A stretch of 64,000 nt of DNA from Ascidia mentula (Eukaryota > Chordata > Ascidiacea > Phlebobranchia > Ascidiidae): positions 20,772,501-20,836,500 of the forward strand of contig OX387200.1 of assembly GCA_947561715.1 (NCBI GenBank). Direction: 5' to 3'. Shown here piece by piece: positions 32,017 to 44,477 of the stretch (its first letter is position 1; every line of letters starts with the position of its first letter). A model generated the notes under the pieces. That model saw only the letters and a list, made by a program, of their open reading frames with translations, was not told where the DNA came from and ran no database searches. The position numbers and the translations under genes were made by a program.

Positions 32017-35000
32017 AATCTGTTCACATAATTGTCAGCATCATCTTTTTGTGCAAAGTCTATGTTAAATAAATAAATGTTTGAAGTTAAAATGTTGCAA
32101 CAAAGCCGTTAAATATTGTAATTGGATATAGAGTACCGGTAGTATTTAACGAGCAAACGTATTTTAGGGAGTGAAGTAGCGGAAATCAAGAGCCCCAAGG
32201 GTAGGTTTTTGATGTATTTGATATGTATAACTTGGGAATTATTGATATGTCAACTAGTCAATAGAATAATCTGCCAACTGAAATTCTGGTAAACAGTCAA
32301 TGGTTAAATGAGGCTTCCTTTTTTGATTTTCCATTTAAACAGAAGTCATGGGAGCTGTTCTGATTCACCAAACTTTAATGTTAAGTCGGAACTTTTTTGG
32401 TTGGTTGTTTATTGTTCTAGTTTGTAACATAAATTAATTGAATACCCTTTAAAACAATGGCCTTTCAAAACATTCAATGGCATTAAAATAAGACTTCTAT
32501 ATGTTTGTGGCTTATTTCCAGACAACCAATGATTTCTTTTTTATTAGTAGCTGGATTTGCTATGGACATAGTTGGGGTAATTTTTGCTGTTGTTTATGTA
32601 ATCGTCATCACCCTTTTCCTGCTCTATTACTTCAAAAAACCAATCCGCGAATTGTGGATCCACGTGAACCAAAATAAAAGGTATTGTTGTGAAACAAATA
32701 AGAAATTTATGTCTTGCAACTTGCAATCATGTACCTAGTAAATATATAATGGGATGTACATACTCTGTAACCTTTGTTTGCTTAAATTAACCAAACTAAG
32801 TGTTATAAATCCGGCGTTTTATAAGTTTATGTTGTAGTAAAAACATGAACATAGCTTGCCTAACTTTTGTTTGCCATGAGTTGTTTGGCTGCGTTTAGAA
32901 AAGGTTGATTCTGTTTTGTTGGGCTTAAGTCTATCTGTTGATAAAATGCAATTGAAAGGCCTTATCCTGTTTAGTCAAACAAAGCGTTTTTACAAGATGT
33001 TTGGGATTAACTATTCTCCAGTCGAACTATAGGTCTTTACATGCCAAACCACCACGTTACACAGATTGCATAAAGCTCAATTTGTTACACAACGATAACC
33101 CAAAGCAGAAGAACAGGAACATACAGTATAAATTTAAACCAACTCATGTTCAAAGTAAACCAACGGTCGTTTGCCAAACATTTATCTTCGGGCAAACCTG
33201 GGTTATAGGAGGCACAAAAGCAATGTGTATTGAAGCAAGTTTGTGGGGCCGGGTAATATAGTTTATGTGTGCAACAGATTCCTTCACGAATTCAGTTGTT
33301 ATATATCTGCGATCTCCCGTGTAAATCGTTTGAAGACGCTCGTCGTCTCTCGTTGTATCTCGTTGTATGTCTAGTTGAAAAGCTGTGTTTCTTTTAACAT
33401 GACTTTCTCCCATTTCAAGTTGGTCCATTGCGACTCTACGAAATCCCTCAATAGACGACGAGCATTATGTGGTTTTTGTTTTCTTACCCTTATAGCACGG
33501 ACGTAGAAATTAAAGGGCCTGGGCGTAAATCAGAATGCGGTGTAAATTACCAAATTATAATTATTTCCGAAATACTTGAAGTGTTTCTGACAAAAAATCG
33601 CTCAATGACCGACAAATGACACAAGGAAACCCAGGTGTATATTGTAGATATCAGAAATCGACTTAGTGGGACCTGGCAGGCTTGTTGTGTATTGTAGTGA
33701 CATAGAACTTTTAAAACATGTATGAGAATCTCCCGACAGTCTTATGACAACAAAGACTTAGTATCTAATTTTCTAGTAACATTTAAGAAAATTGTTCATA
33801 CCTTTGTTTAATGAAGTTTTATTGCATATTTTGATCTTTGTTTGTAGTATTTTATGGTGAAAGTGGCAAATGTGCTAACCCGTGCAGTGGGTTCTGTTGT
33901 TTTCCCCATAGGTTTGTACCCAAGTCGGCTGCCTGACGGCGAGTTCGCTTTTTGGCATAAAAGAACGCTGGGTTGCTTCCTTCATTTGTCAATAAGTAAT
34001 CCCGCTGACAATATGTGTTGGCTTACTGTCGTGTTTTTCTGTGGAACGATTGTTTGAAAGCCAGTTTACTACCAAGTTTATTGCACTCGTTGTTTTCGGA
34101 AACCACAAATTGGTACAATACGGAAACATGTATTTTAAACTCTAGCCGAAATTAAACTTCTGTACGTGGTGCAATTGTAAGCAGGTGAAATCACGACACA
34201 CAGCAACGTGCAAAGCTGGACCAATGCCGCCAATCACCCGCCCACACCCTTTTTGACTTGATGCCTGGTATATGCGTTATTTTAACAGTGTGTGCAGAAG
34301 TGTGCAAATGCGGAACATCTTAACACACGCGTACGATATGTCGGGGTCATAGGCTGTAGTGTTAACGGTCCTTAAAGAGCGACCAGTGGATTGTTAACAT
34401 TCGTTTCCAAGTAACACAAACCGCTGAAAACATTCTGGCAAACCTCCGAAATGCCTGCAAATATTTGTGATTTTTGTCTTTTCGTGATAACTTTATATTT
34501 TGTAAAATATTAGGGCGTAACTTTGAAACTACTGGGGCGTTACAGCCTGTGAAGCATTACGCTACAGTGTACTCAGATATGCGAATGTTTATAGACAGAT
34601 TTCGTGTTTTCAGAGGTTGGATGAGTTCTCTACAGTGCTGCGTCCCGTCCGAATCTGGGAGCGGCAGGCAAGGTGGCTCGCAGCTTCGCGCGAGTTGCAC
34701 AGTTGGTTGCGCAGAACCCCTAGTGACACGCAAAACGGAGATAGACGAGATGCTTATTGAACTCAAAGGCTGAGGCCGGGTCAACACAGAAACTGTCGCG
34801 GAAACGGTGTACGCCCGTGCGCTCACGCGCTGGCGCATTGGCTTCCACACAGAGTGAATAACTTTGAGCGCGTCCTCAATCACGCTCGGCGTATTTTCGC
34901 TGCCAGTTATCACACTTGGTGCTTTGTTTTGTATACCATTCACAAACGCGCGAATTGTGCTGTTTATAACCGAAGACATTACGGCCGTGGTGAATGGTGT

Positions 35001-35443
35001 TAATCGTGAGAAAGTACAAAATGGCAAAATAACATTCTGTGCAAAAACTTTGTTGTGCAGTTTTCCGGTAAAAGAGGAAAAATTACAGCAATATTAATTG
35101 TGCACGACGTGAAAAAATTTTTACATTTTTCACAAGAAACAATTGAGAAGAAGAATGTTAAATAACTAAGGATTTAAGGCGTTTATGAGTCCGTGCGTTT
35201 GCGCATTGAATGTCTTGACATTACAACTAACAAATTTCAACAATTAAACATACCTGGAGATGCAACTCAACAAAAAGTGTTTTTATACAAATTGTTATCT
35301 TTTCATTATTAAATGTATAATGTTGTTGAATAATCCGTGATATTATCCGTTAAATTTCTGTCGTATATCTGTTGGTTTTGGAAAATAGCTTGCGTTATTA
35401 TTCTGCTGCTATTACTTAGTTTGTAAACCAGTGCTCCGCAAGT
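32017..35443. repeat. Tandem array copy R2
   Basis: 3.43-kb copy with a complete anchor exon pair (32168-32200, 32548-32738). It carries 54 bp near 33788-33846 absent from R1, R3 and unit B. Frames shared by all copies (about 33001, 33150 on the minus strand, and 33854) lack family motifs and show no coding constraint, so I do not call genes there. Confidence 0.9.
32168..32738 (+). CDS. Second membrane-anchor cassette (spare LCCL-A exon pair, copy R2)
   Basis: Exon 32168-32200 (GSEVAEIKSPK) and exon 32548-32738 keep the acceptors, the donor and the phase-1 boundaries of the LCCL-A anchor exons, so either could be spliced to the mucin exon. The second encodes a transmembrane run (VIFAVVYVIVITLFLLYYF), then KKPIRELWIHVNQNKR and a longer tail ending CNLQSCT before a stop. 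No signal peptide, LCCL or mucin exon lies between it and R1, so it is either an alternative 3' end or an unused duplicate. Confidence 0.6.
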
Positions 35444-38400
35444 AATCTGTTCACATAATTGTCAGCATCATCTTTTTGTGCAAAGTCTATGTTAAATAAA
35501 TGAAATGTTTGAAGGTAAAATGTTGCAACAAAGCCGTTAAATATTGTAATTGGATATACAGTAGTATTTAACGAGCAAACGTATTTTAGGGAGTGAAGTA
35601 GCAGAATTCAAGAGCCCCAAGGGTAGGTTTTTGATGTATTTGATATGTATAACTTGGGAATTATTGATATGTCAACTAGTCAATAGAATAATCTGCCAAC
35701 TGAAATTCTGGTAAACAGTCAATGGTTAAATGAGGCTTCCTTTTTTGATTTTCCATTTAAACAGAAGTCATGGGAGCTGTTCTGATTCACCAAACTTTAA
35801 TGTTAAGTCGGAACTTTTTTGGTTGGTTGTTTATTGTTCTAGTTTGTAACATAAATTAATTGAATACCCTTTAAAACAATGGCCTTTCAAAACATTCAAT
35901 GGCATTAAAATAAGACTTCTATATGTTTGTGGCTTATTTCCAGACAACCAATGATTTCTTTTTTATTAGTAGCTGGATTTGCTATGGACATAGTTGGGGT
36001 AATTTTTGCTGTTGTTTATGTAATCGTCATCACCCTTGTCCTGCTCTATTACTTCAAAAAACCAATCCGCGAATTGTGGATCCACGTGAACCAAAATAAA
36101 AGGTATTGTTGTGAAACAAATAAGAAATTTATGTCTTGCAACTTGCAATCATGTACCTAGTAAATATATAATGGGATGTACATACTCTGTAACCTTTGTT
36201 TGCTTAAATTAACCAAACTAAGTGTTATAAATCCGGCGTTTTATAAGTTTATGTTGTAGTAAAAACATGAACATAGCTTGCCTAACTTTTGTTTGCCATG
36301 AGTTGTTTGGCTGCGTTTAGAAAAGGTTGATTCTGTTTTGTTGGGCTTAAGTCTATCTGTTGAGAAAATGCAATTGAAAGGCCTTATCCTGTTTAGTCAA
36401 ACAAAGCGTTTTTACAAGATGTTTGGGATTAACTATTCTCCAGTCGAACTATAGGTCTTTACATGCCAAACCACCACGTTACACAGATTGCATAAAGCTC
36501 AATTTGTTACACAACGATAACCCAAAGCAGAAGAACAGGAACATACAGTATAAATTTAAACCAACTCATGTTCAAAGTAAACCAACGGTCGTTTGCCAAA
36601 CATTTATCTTCGGGCAAACCTGGGTTATAGGAGGCACAAAAGCAATGTGTATTGAAGCAAGTTTGTGGGGCCGGGTAATATAGTTTATGTGTGCAACAAA
36701 TTCCTTCACGAATTCAGTTGTTATACATGTGCGATCAACCGTGTAAATCGTTTGAAGACGCTCGTCGTCTCTCGTTGTATCTCGTTGTATGTCTAGTTGA
36801 AAAGCTGTGTTTCTTTTAACATGACTTTCTCCCATTTCAAGTTGGTCCATTGCGACTCTACGAAATCCCTCCATAGACGACGAGCATTATGTGGTTTTTG
36901 TTTTCTTACCCTTATAGCACGGACGTAGAAATTAAAGGGCCTGGGCGTAAATCAGAATGCGGTGTAAATTACCAAATTATAATTATGTCCGAAATACTTG
37001 AAGTATTTCTGACAAAAAATCGCTCAATGACCGACAAATGACACAAGGAAACCCAGGTGTATATTGTAGATATCAGAAATCGACTTAGTGGGACCTGGCA
37101 GGCTTGTTGTGTATTGTAGTGACATAGAACTTTTAAAACATGTATGAGAATCTCCCGACAGTCTCATGACAACAAAGACATGGTATCTAATTTTCTAGTA
37201 ACATTTAAGAAACGTATTTTATGGTGAAAGTGGCAAATGTGCTAACCCGTGCAGTGGGTTCTGTTGTTTTCCCCATAGGTTTGTACCCAAGTCGGCTGCC
37301 TGACGGCAAGTTCGCTTTTTGACATAAAAGAACGCTGGGTTGCTTCCCTCATTTGTCAATAAGTAATCCCGCTGACAATATGTGGTTGGCTTTACTGTCG
37401 TGTTTTTCTGTGGAACGATTGTTTGAAAGCCAGTTTACTACCAAGTTTATTGCACTCGTTGTTTGCGGAAACCATACATTGGAACAATGGGGAAACAAGT
37501 ATTTTAAACCCAAGCCGAAATTTTTGCAGGTTTATTTTTGGTATATGGGTCGTGCGCCTGACCAATGCTGCCAATGCCGCAAAACACCCGCCCAAACTGT
37601 TTTTGACTTGAGGCCTGGTAGATGCGTTATTTCAACATTGTGTGCCGTAGTGTGCAAATGCGGAACATCTTAAAACACGCGTACGATATGTCGGGGTCAT
37701 AGGCTGTAGTGTTAATGGTCCTTGAAGAGCGACCAGTGGATTGTTAACATTCGTTTCCAAGTAACACAAACCGCTGAAAACATTCTGGCAAACCTCCGAA
37801 ATGCCTGCAAATATTTGTGATTTTTGTCTTTTCCTGATGCCTTTCCCCCAAAAAAACGATTTTGTTCTATTTGGTAAAATATTAGGGCGTAACAATTGTG
37901 CACTCAGATGGGCAAATGTTTTTTGACCGATTTCGTGTTTTCAGATGTTGGATGAATACCCCAACATGCTGCTGCGCCCCGTCCGAATCTGGAAACGACA
38001 GGCAAGGTCGCTCGCGGCGTCGCGCGAGTTCACGGATTGATACCGCAGACCCTCTGTTGACATACGAAATGGAGACAGGAGGGATGCCTGTTTAACACAA
38101 AGGCTTGGAAAGGTGACGGCCAATCGGGATGCGAGAAATATTCTGAGCCATAAACTAGGATGCCGTGTTCCGGTAAAGGAAAAATTACAGCAATACCAAT
38201 TGTGCACAGCATGAAAACTTTTCATATTTTCACAAAAAACAATTGAGAAGAAGAATGTTAAACAACTAAGGATTTAAGGCGTTTATGAGTCCGTGCGTTT
38301 GCGCATTGAAATGTCTTGACATTACAACTAACAAATTTCAACAAATTTCAACAATTAAACATACCTGGAGATGCAAATCAACTCAACTGTTTTTTTCCAA

Positions 38401-38554
38401 ATTGTTATCTTCTCGGTACTAAATGTTGTAGTGATGTTGATTAATCCGTGATATTATCCGCTCAATTTCTGTCGTATATCTGTGGGTTTTGGAAAATAGC
38501 TTGCGTTATTATTCTGCTGCTATTACTTAGTTTGTAAAGCAGTGCTCCGCAAGT
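35444..38554. repeat. Tandem array copy R3
   Basis: Last copy, with an anchor exon pair (35590-35622, 35970-36160). Its 3' third from about 37480 resembles the unit B copy (50690-51765) more than R1 or R2, so R1 and R2 share a later history or conversion. Confidence 0.9.
35590..36160 (+). CDS. Third membrane-anchor cassette (spare LCCL-A exon pair, copy R3)
   Basis: Same architecture as the R2 cassette: exon 35590-35622 (GSEVAEFKSPK) and exon 35970-36160, phase 1 throughout. The tail exon differs from R2 at one residue in the membrane segment (TLVLLYYF against TLFLLYYF). Whether it is used cannot be told from sequence. Confidence 0.55.
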
Positions 38555-39755
38555 GGTGTGCCGCATGACGAATACAATTGGACCAATTGTTTCCAAAACT
38601 GTTTGAATATCCTTTTATTTTTGGCAACTTTCGGTGTTAGCTTGTATAGTTGGACAGAGCAACCGAAATCATGGTACACGAAGACCACATTTAAACGAAC
38701 ACTTCACCTGTGACGTGCACTTGGTACTTTTCCTCACCAACTTGCTCCTGTGTCTTTTACGTTAGGGGCCCGCTAATGGCGGCCCGCGCAAACAAATTAA
38801 GCGATGTGTTTGCTCTTCTTTGTTACCATATCGTTTTTATGATTTTCCCACACAAGGTTTCTGCTCACGTTTATTTCACATTTCAATTTGTCCATGCATG
38901 AAATTGTATTTGCGCTTGTCTAGCACGTGTTCACTGAAGCGTAACGGTGTTCGCTTTGACACCGACATGTGATTAAAACGTTTTGACACATTGATGGATT
39001 GTTGTTGCAACCTATACGCCAAATGTTGTTAACTTGACGCTATGGGTATGGACAATATTAATTAACCAAAGATAAGGAAATCCTATTTGATTAGTTCATT
39101 TGACACAAGGCCACACGTGAGTTCTAGCAAGTGTTGCGTTACAACAGGCACGTGTGAAACGAACCCTCTCCAAACATTTACTGGACAATTCGCTTAGAGA
39201 TCGTGTGAGAGCACAAAGACTGGTCAGTAACCGACCACCTGTCAATCAAATATAACTAAGAACATCGCGTGAATCCAAGGATTCCCTTGGCTGCAAGATT
39301 GTTTCCCCTGTGGTGTTACATTCCACACCAGTAAATCCCAGTTATTTTTTCGTCGGCACCTGTTTAAAATCAGCAACTTTTTGCCGCACCCCTCATAGCA
39401 AATATCATGTAGATAGCGTTACCACCGACATGGACTAAAAAATAAGCACGCTGCTTTTTGATGCCAAAAATAAGCACATGTCTTGTGTGAGAAAATAAGA
39501 ACATATCATGGAAATAAGCTTGGTGAGGTAACCTTGTTTGTAGCAAGCAATATATAATCAGTAAAAGTTCGCATTTTGTTGTAAACGACAATTGAATGCG
39601 TTGTCTAAAAAACAGAAACAGGACCGGTCCAAGGAAGTTCAATTCCCTGTGTTTAAAAAAGGACATTCCGATTGTGGAAAGCAAAATTGCGAGACCTAAT
39701 CTGTTTTGGTCTTCCTGGTAAACAATGGGAATCACTGTCAGTCATTATATTTAAC
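38555..39755. other. Flank beyond the array, no gene seen
   Basis: About 1.2 kb repeated at 51766-52965. No exon with splice sites or protein motif was found on either strand; the antisense frame at 39370-39735 is hydrophobic but matches nothing I recognise. Confidence 0.4.
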
Positions 39756-39822
39756 TGTGGAGCAAATGTGGCGCAAATGTGGAGCAAACGTGGAGCAAAT
39801 GTGGAGCAAATGTGGAGCAACG
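39756..39822. repeat. 11-bp minisatellite, about 6 copies (unit A)
   Basis: Unit tggagcaaatg with c/t and a/c variants, directly left of the MITE. The unit B counterpart (52966-53107) has about 13 copies. Confidence 0.9.
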
Positions 39823-39863
39823 ACGTCACGGGGAAACCCCTAAGGTTTTTCTGGCTGGTACTT

Positions 39864-40113
39864 GGTAGATGCTAAAGAACCGTCACCAGAATTAGTCGAG
39901 ATATGCCTTCTCATTAGGGTCTATGTAACATAGAAATGTTATTATAATTTAAAGAGTTATCATTTAAAGTAATATTTTAATTTCAATATATTACTAAAAA
40001 TAACAGTTGTTTGCCTTGCTTACACCTGACCATTAACATTCGCATAGATTTCTATGTGACATTGACTTAAATGTGGATCTCATATCTCGACTAATTCTGG
40101 TGACGGTTCTTTA
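39864..40113. mobile_element. MITE with about 42-bp inverted repeats, left part, split by the LINE (unit A)
   Basis: Starts ggtagatgctaaagaacc and reaches the inverted copy ending ggtgacggttcttta at 40113. The terminal repeats pair over about 42 bp. It is preceded by ctggtactt (39855-39863), the 9-bp target duplication seen on both sides in unit B. A 9-bp duplication fits Mutator-like elements. No transposase is present. The right tip is lost at the duplication junction. Confidence 0.8.
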
Positions 40114-42728
40114 TTTATTTTTTTTATTTTTATTTATTTTTTATTGAAAAAGGACGCTAAAGGCGTACAATTGAAGAAAAGGCTAAGCAAGAAGACAAAA
40201 AACAATGGTTAAACACAATGGCGAGAAATCAGCAAAAGAGAGTCAAGTTATTTGGGTATATGCTTCAAGCAGCGTAGGACCACTTTCTTCTGTAATAATT
40301 CGTTTTGCTACAGTATTTTTCACTGGCGATGTTTAGTTCTATAGATCTTGTTTTTTGCAACATATTTACAAATTCTGTTATTGTTGGTTTCTTCTTACCG
40401 TATTTGCATCGATAAATCACAAATCTGGCACAAAGAAGAGCGCAATTTAAAAAGCATTCAAAAATATTGTTATTTTCATGTCTACCAAACAGTAAATGCG
40501 CACGAGAAAAATACAAAGGTACACGAAGTTTGGCGCTTAGCCAACTGCATACATTTTCCCAGTAATGTGCTGCAATAGGGCAATTTACAAATAAATGTAA
40601 AACCGTTTCCTCGGCATTTTCGCAAAAGACACATGAACCTGTTTCTATAAACTTTAGATCTTTTAACTTTTTATTGGTCACAATGGCCCTGAGATTTAGC
40701 TTAATTTGAAAACTTATTAATTTAGTTTCCACTGTAGCTTGCGGTATATTTTTATATATTTGCCTCCAAGGTACTCTGTCATTGACTAAGGATTCCCATA
40801 CAGCTTGTGCTTTGGGTTGAATTATATTGGCGGTTTGAAGCCACGAATACAAAGCCTTTGTGCTCTCGCAATGTGTCAAGATATTTCTTAAAACGTCTGT
40901 TAGGTTTTTATGTGAAGGCACTGGTCCATAGTCCCACTCCTCGGGTATGCATGCTATAAGCTTGAGAAACTTAGTGAAATCTGTTGTACTTGGGTCAAGA
41001 CTATATTTTGTAGTAAGTGCATCATATTTCAAATATTCCCCATTGTGGTCTAATAGATCGTTGTGGGCCATTACTCCCGCGTCTATAAATTTTTCGAAAT
41101 AGAAGGGTTTACTGCGTTTTTTTAATGCTTTTTTAAGCCAGAGAGGTCTGTTGCATGCGTGGTCGGGGAGTTTGAAGACCCGTTATATTTTTTGTTTCCT
41201 CGCAAAATAATTCCCTGAGCGCTTTAAATTTTAGAGCCAACATATAGTTCTCAATATGTATCATGCCCGCCCCGCCGTTATCCAAACTTTTACACAGGGT
41301 AACTCTTTTAATTCGTTCCCAAGATGAGCCCAATATAAATTTAAATAAGGCTCGGTCGATTTTACAAATGCACTTTTTTGGGATGATCACTGGTAGGACG
41401 CACAGTTTATATGTCAATAGAGGTATAATGAGACTCTTAGCTATTGTTATTTTGCCGAGAAGGGTTAATCCTCTGGTCGCCCAAGGTTCATTACTATGTT
41501 CGCTTTTTTTAGTGCCGGAGAAAAGTTTAGTTCGATAAGTTCCTCATCTTTGTATTTTGTGAGTGGTATTATAACCCCAAGGTACTTAATAGATTCCGAG
41601 GGCCATTGAAGACCATCCTTTTGAAATGGCTTGTGATGGTTTGAGCGATTTGGACCTATGAAAAAGGCACAGGACTTTTCCATATTTACTTTGCAACCTG
41701 TCATTTCGCCGAACTCCTCTAAAATTTGAAAGATTTTAGTGAAATCCGCATCAGAACCTTTAGTAAAAACGAATGTATCATCCGCAAATAAGGATGTTTT
41801 GTATTCTTTGTCGTTTAGTCGTATGCCTTCAAAATCACCCTGTCTTAAAGCGCAGTTGCTAGGCATTCGATGCAGAGCACGAATAACGTTGGGGAGAGTG
41901 GGTCTCCCTGTCTGACGCCACGTTCTATGTCAAAAGATTCTGAGAGAAAGTTGCTATTGGTGACTCTCGCAGAGGCATTTTGGTAAAGGCATTTAATGAG
42001 ATTGACAAATCTGACTCCGAACCCGAACGCAGAGAGAGTTGCGTAAATAAATTCCCACCTTAAAGTGTCAAAGGCTTTATAAATATCTAAAGACAGTACT
42101 GCCCCAGGAACGCGGTAATGGTCCGTACTGTCAATCATGTCGAACAGCAACCGGATATTTGTTCCTATATAGCGGTGTGGAAGAAAGCCGTTTTGGTCGT
42201 TGGATACGATATCGTCGATAACACCGCGTATTCTTGTGTTAATCACTTTGGCGGCGATCTTATAGTCAACGTTTAGCAGGGTTATTGGGCGATAATTTTG
42301 GGCCTGTGAAAGGTCTTTCCCTGGTTTGGGAATTAGGGTGATGAGTCCTTCAGATTGGCTCGCGGACATTTTACCGGTTTCAACCGTAAACTTCCATGCA
42401 TTTAGGTAGACCAGTTTGATATCATCCCAAAATATCTTGTAAAATTCAACCGGGAAGCCATCCAAGCCTGGCGATTTGTTTTTTTGCATGGTTTTAATCG
42501 CATTTAAAAATTCCGCTTCCGTTGTCTCCTCATTCAGTTTTTCCGCTTGTTCGCAAGTGATTTTTGGCAGCGCGAGCTTTTCTAGGTTACTTGTCAGCAG
42601 GGTGTTTGGAGTCGAACATGGTGGTTTCTCATACAGGTGGGTATAAAAGCCAGCTAGGTTATTCAGTATTAATTTATGGTCAGTGGATATAGTCCCGTTG
42701 ATCAATAATCTAGAGATGGTTTTTTTTG
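40114..42728 (-). mobile_element. LINE of the L1/Tx1 group, 5' truncated (unit A)
   Basis: Read on the minus strand. It opens inside ORF2 just before the reverse transcriptase. The RT motifs are NYRPITLLNVDYKI, GFLPHRYI, LSLDIYKAFD, GVRQGDPLSPTLF and FADDTF. A C-terminal region follows with a CVFCENAEETVLHLFVNC zinc-knuckle-like motif, typical of L1/Tx1 ORF2. The tail is A-rich (TTTATTTATTTT on the + strand at 40113-40145). The frame shifts near 41850 and again between 41465 and 41071, so ORF2 is not intact. The 5' end at 42728 is the duplication boundary, not the natural end. Confidence 0.9.
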
Positions 42729-43142
42729 ACCACCCTCATTCTGGCAGAATTCTGGCAGAATAATTTTGCAAATTTGCCACATTTTCAAAGGAACAACAGG
42801 CATTTACTCAAAAATTGGTTTCCTTTGGATTAGAATCAAATTACAGGGATGAGCAAGCAGTTCAAACCTCAAAAAACACTTAAACAATTTTTTTCGCAGC
42901 TGTATCAATCAAAAAAATCGCGAATTAAAAAAATCGCCTGGTTTTGCGATTCAGCATAATGGCGGCATGCAAAAAACTTCCCTAATACAAAGAATTCTGC
43001 TCGGCGTTCTTGCAATAGGTGCCAATATTGACCAATATCACGAGAACGGAAATTTAATGCTCTACCACATGCAATTAACAAATTTGAAATTAAGGTGCCG
43101 GATGACCTTCAAATCGCCCATCGAAGACGACCCGCTTTTTGC
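42729..43142. other. Unique 414-bp spacer between duplication units
   Basis: Lies between the truncated LINE of unit A and the start of unit B and is found nowhere else in the window. It contains a short direct repeat (attctggcaga twice, 42738-42765). It holds no recognised gene. It may be filler at a duplication junction or the seam between two haplotypes. Confidence 0.6.
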
Positions 43143-43383
43143 GTTCAGTGTCGCTGTATGAGTCGTTGTGGATACTGACGTCATTCGACATGTGGCAACC
43201 TCTGTCAAAATTTAACTATTTCTATGAAAAATTGTTCACTTCGTTTTGTGACCATAAAAAGTTTTTGTTTTCTAAAGTTGTTGATAAAAACTCGTTGCTT
43301 TCTCATTTATATTTGTTACACATCGTTGAATGATCAATATGACGTCATAGTATACTTTGTGACGTGTGTGATGCGATTTGTAG

Positions 43384-44477
43384 GCAATGAGCGAACTCCG
43401 ATCTGAGAGGAATCACAGGGAGGCGAAGGTCGCTCAACTGGAGAAAGAACTCCAGAGATCCGAGAGTAAACGGAATGAAAGTGACGTCGAGTGCAACAGA
43501 GCGAGACAGAAACTTACCGAAGCGAAACGGGAATGTACACGGTTGCTAGACGAGGTACTATGACGTCACATGGTAAAAAATGGATATTGACCAATAGTCT
43601 TGCGCGGAAATTGGCAAAAGAACCGCGATTTGACCTGCCGACAGTGCACGCTGTTTCGACCTGCTAAGGTCGCACCATTGTCGCTAGTGACTGTGACTCT
43701 ATTGACTGGCTTGTAAACCAGTCAGGTACAGGTTTATTTACTTAGTGAAGCTGGGCAGTTAAAAGTCGATGCGCTGTGTAACCACAACTGGGTACAGGAA
43801 CCACGTGGAGCGCACTACAAGTGTCGAATGTTTTCCGGTTTTTTAGCACACCTCTAGCGTTGTGCAATTTTTGCGCCAGGTGTCGCTGTTGCGCAAAAGC
43901 AAGAAAGAGCTTTCGGCCCAAGTGACGTCACTCAAGCTTTATGAGTTCAACGAAGCGGAACGTAAACGCATCGACTCCATGCAGGAGCAGCTCGACCACC
44001 TGTGCAAGCATATCCAGGTAAGCTTATACCGCGAAAAAAGCCAAGGAGGCTTTTATTAATCACGCGGTGACACGATAAAAAGTTTAAAAAGCTCCGCCTT
44101 TGTGTGAGAAAAGTGATGCAGATAGTGATGCTGTTTATTGTTTATGCAGACATCCGAGAATGACTACAACCAAACCATAGCCATATACAGGAACCACCTT
44201 CTTAAAGCGGCAGAGGTGAGATTATGTCAACACCTTGTTATTATGTTATTGCTGACTATGCAAAAATGTGTAAAAATGTACGGAAAGTTTGATATTACAC
44301 ACTGGACTCGACGCTTTACAGAATCACTAACTTGCTGCTTAAAATGTCGCGCGCGCGCATGTTGCCTTTTTACTTAATCTGCCTTTTGTCCAGGGAGAAT
44401 TAAACGACGAAGTCCTGAGCGAACTGAAAGGAATTCTCAAACTTCTCGATCGGCCGCATTCCTCCAACAGCTCCTGA
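43384..44477 (+). pseudogene. Duplicated 3' end of the RAI14/UACA-like gene (4 exons)
   Basis: Exons 43384-43554, 43880-44017, 44150-44215 and 44394-44477 correspond to the last four exons of the full gene with all splice sites, frame and stop kept. Exonic changes seen are silent (gcg to gca in the AAE codons; ggc to gga in LKGIL). No promoter, start or ankyrin exons accompany them, so it is a gene fragment unless the whole unit is a mis-joined allele. AATAAA is at 44806-44811. Confidence 0.85.

Larger units (their letters stand above)
23009..42728. repeat. Segmental duplication, unit A
   Basis: From 23009 (inside a RAI14/UACA-like intron, shared text cgttcagtgtcgctg) to about 42728 (inside the LINE) the sequence recurs at 43143-54972 in the same order and orientation. 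Unit A is 19.7 kb and unit B 11.8 kb. The difference is explained by two extra array copies (about 6.3 kb), 17 extra mucin repeats (561 bp) and about 1.05 kb of LINE missing from B. Outside these, the copies differ by roughly one base per hundred or fewer. Confidence 0.95.

Noticed and set aside
33150-33428. Antisense frame repeated in all array copies
   Set aside because: Open in all full copies, but differences between copies change residues as freely as silent sites and no motif or splice context exists.
34557-35027. 156-residue antisense frame in R2
   Set aside because: Broken in R1, absent in R3 and unit B, no family motif seen. More likely chance openness in a GC-richer block, though a mobile-element remnant is possible.
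39370-39735. Hydrophobic antisense frame of 121 codons, repeated at 52581-52946
   Set aside because: No signal of a protein family, no splice sites, and both copies are explained by the segmental duplication.
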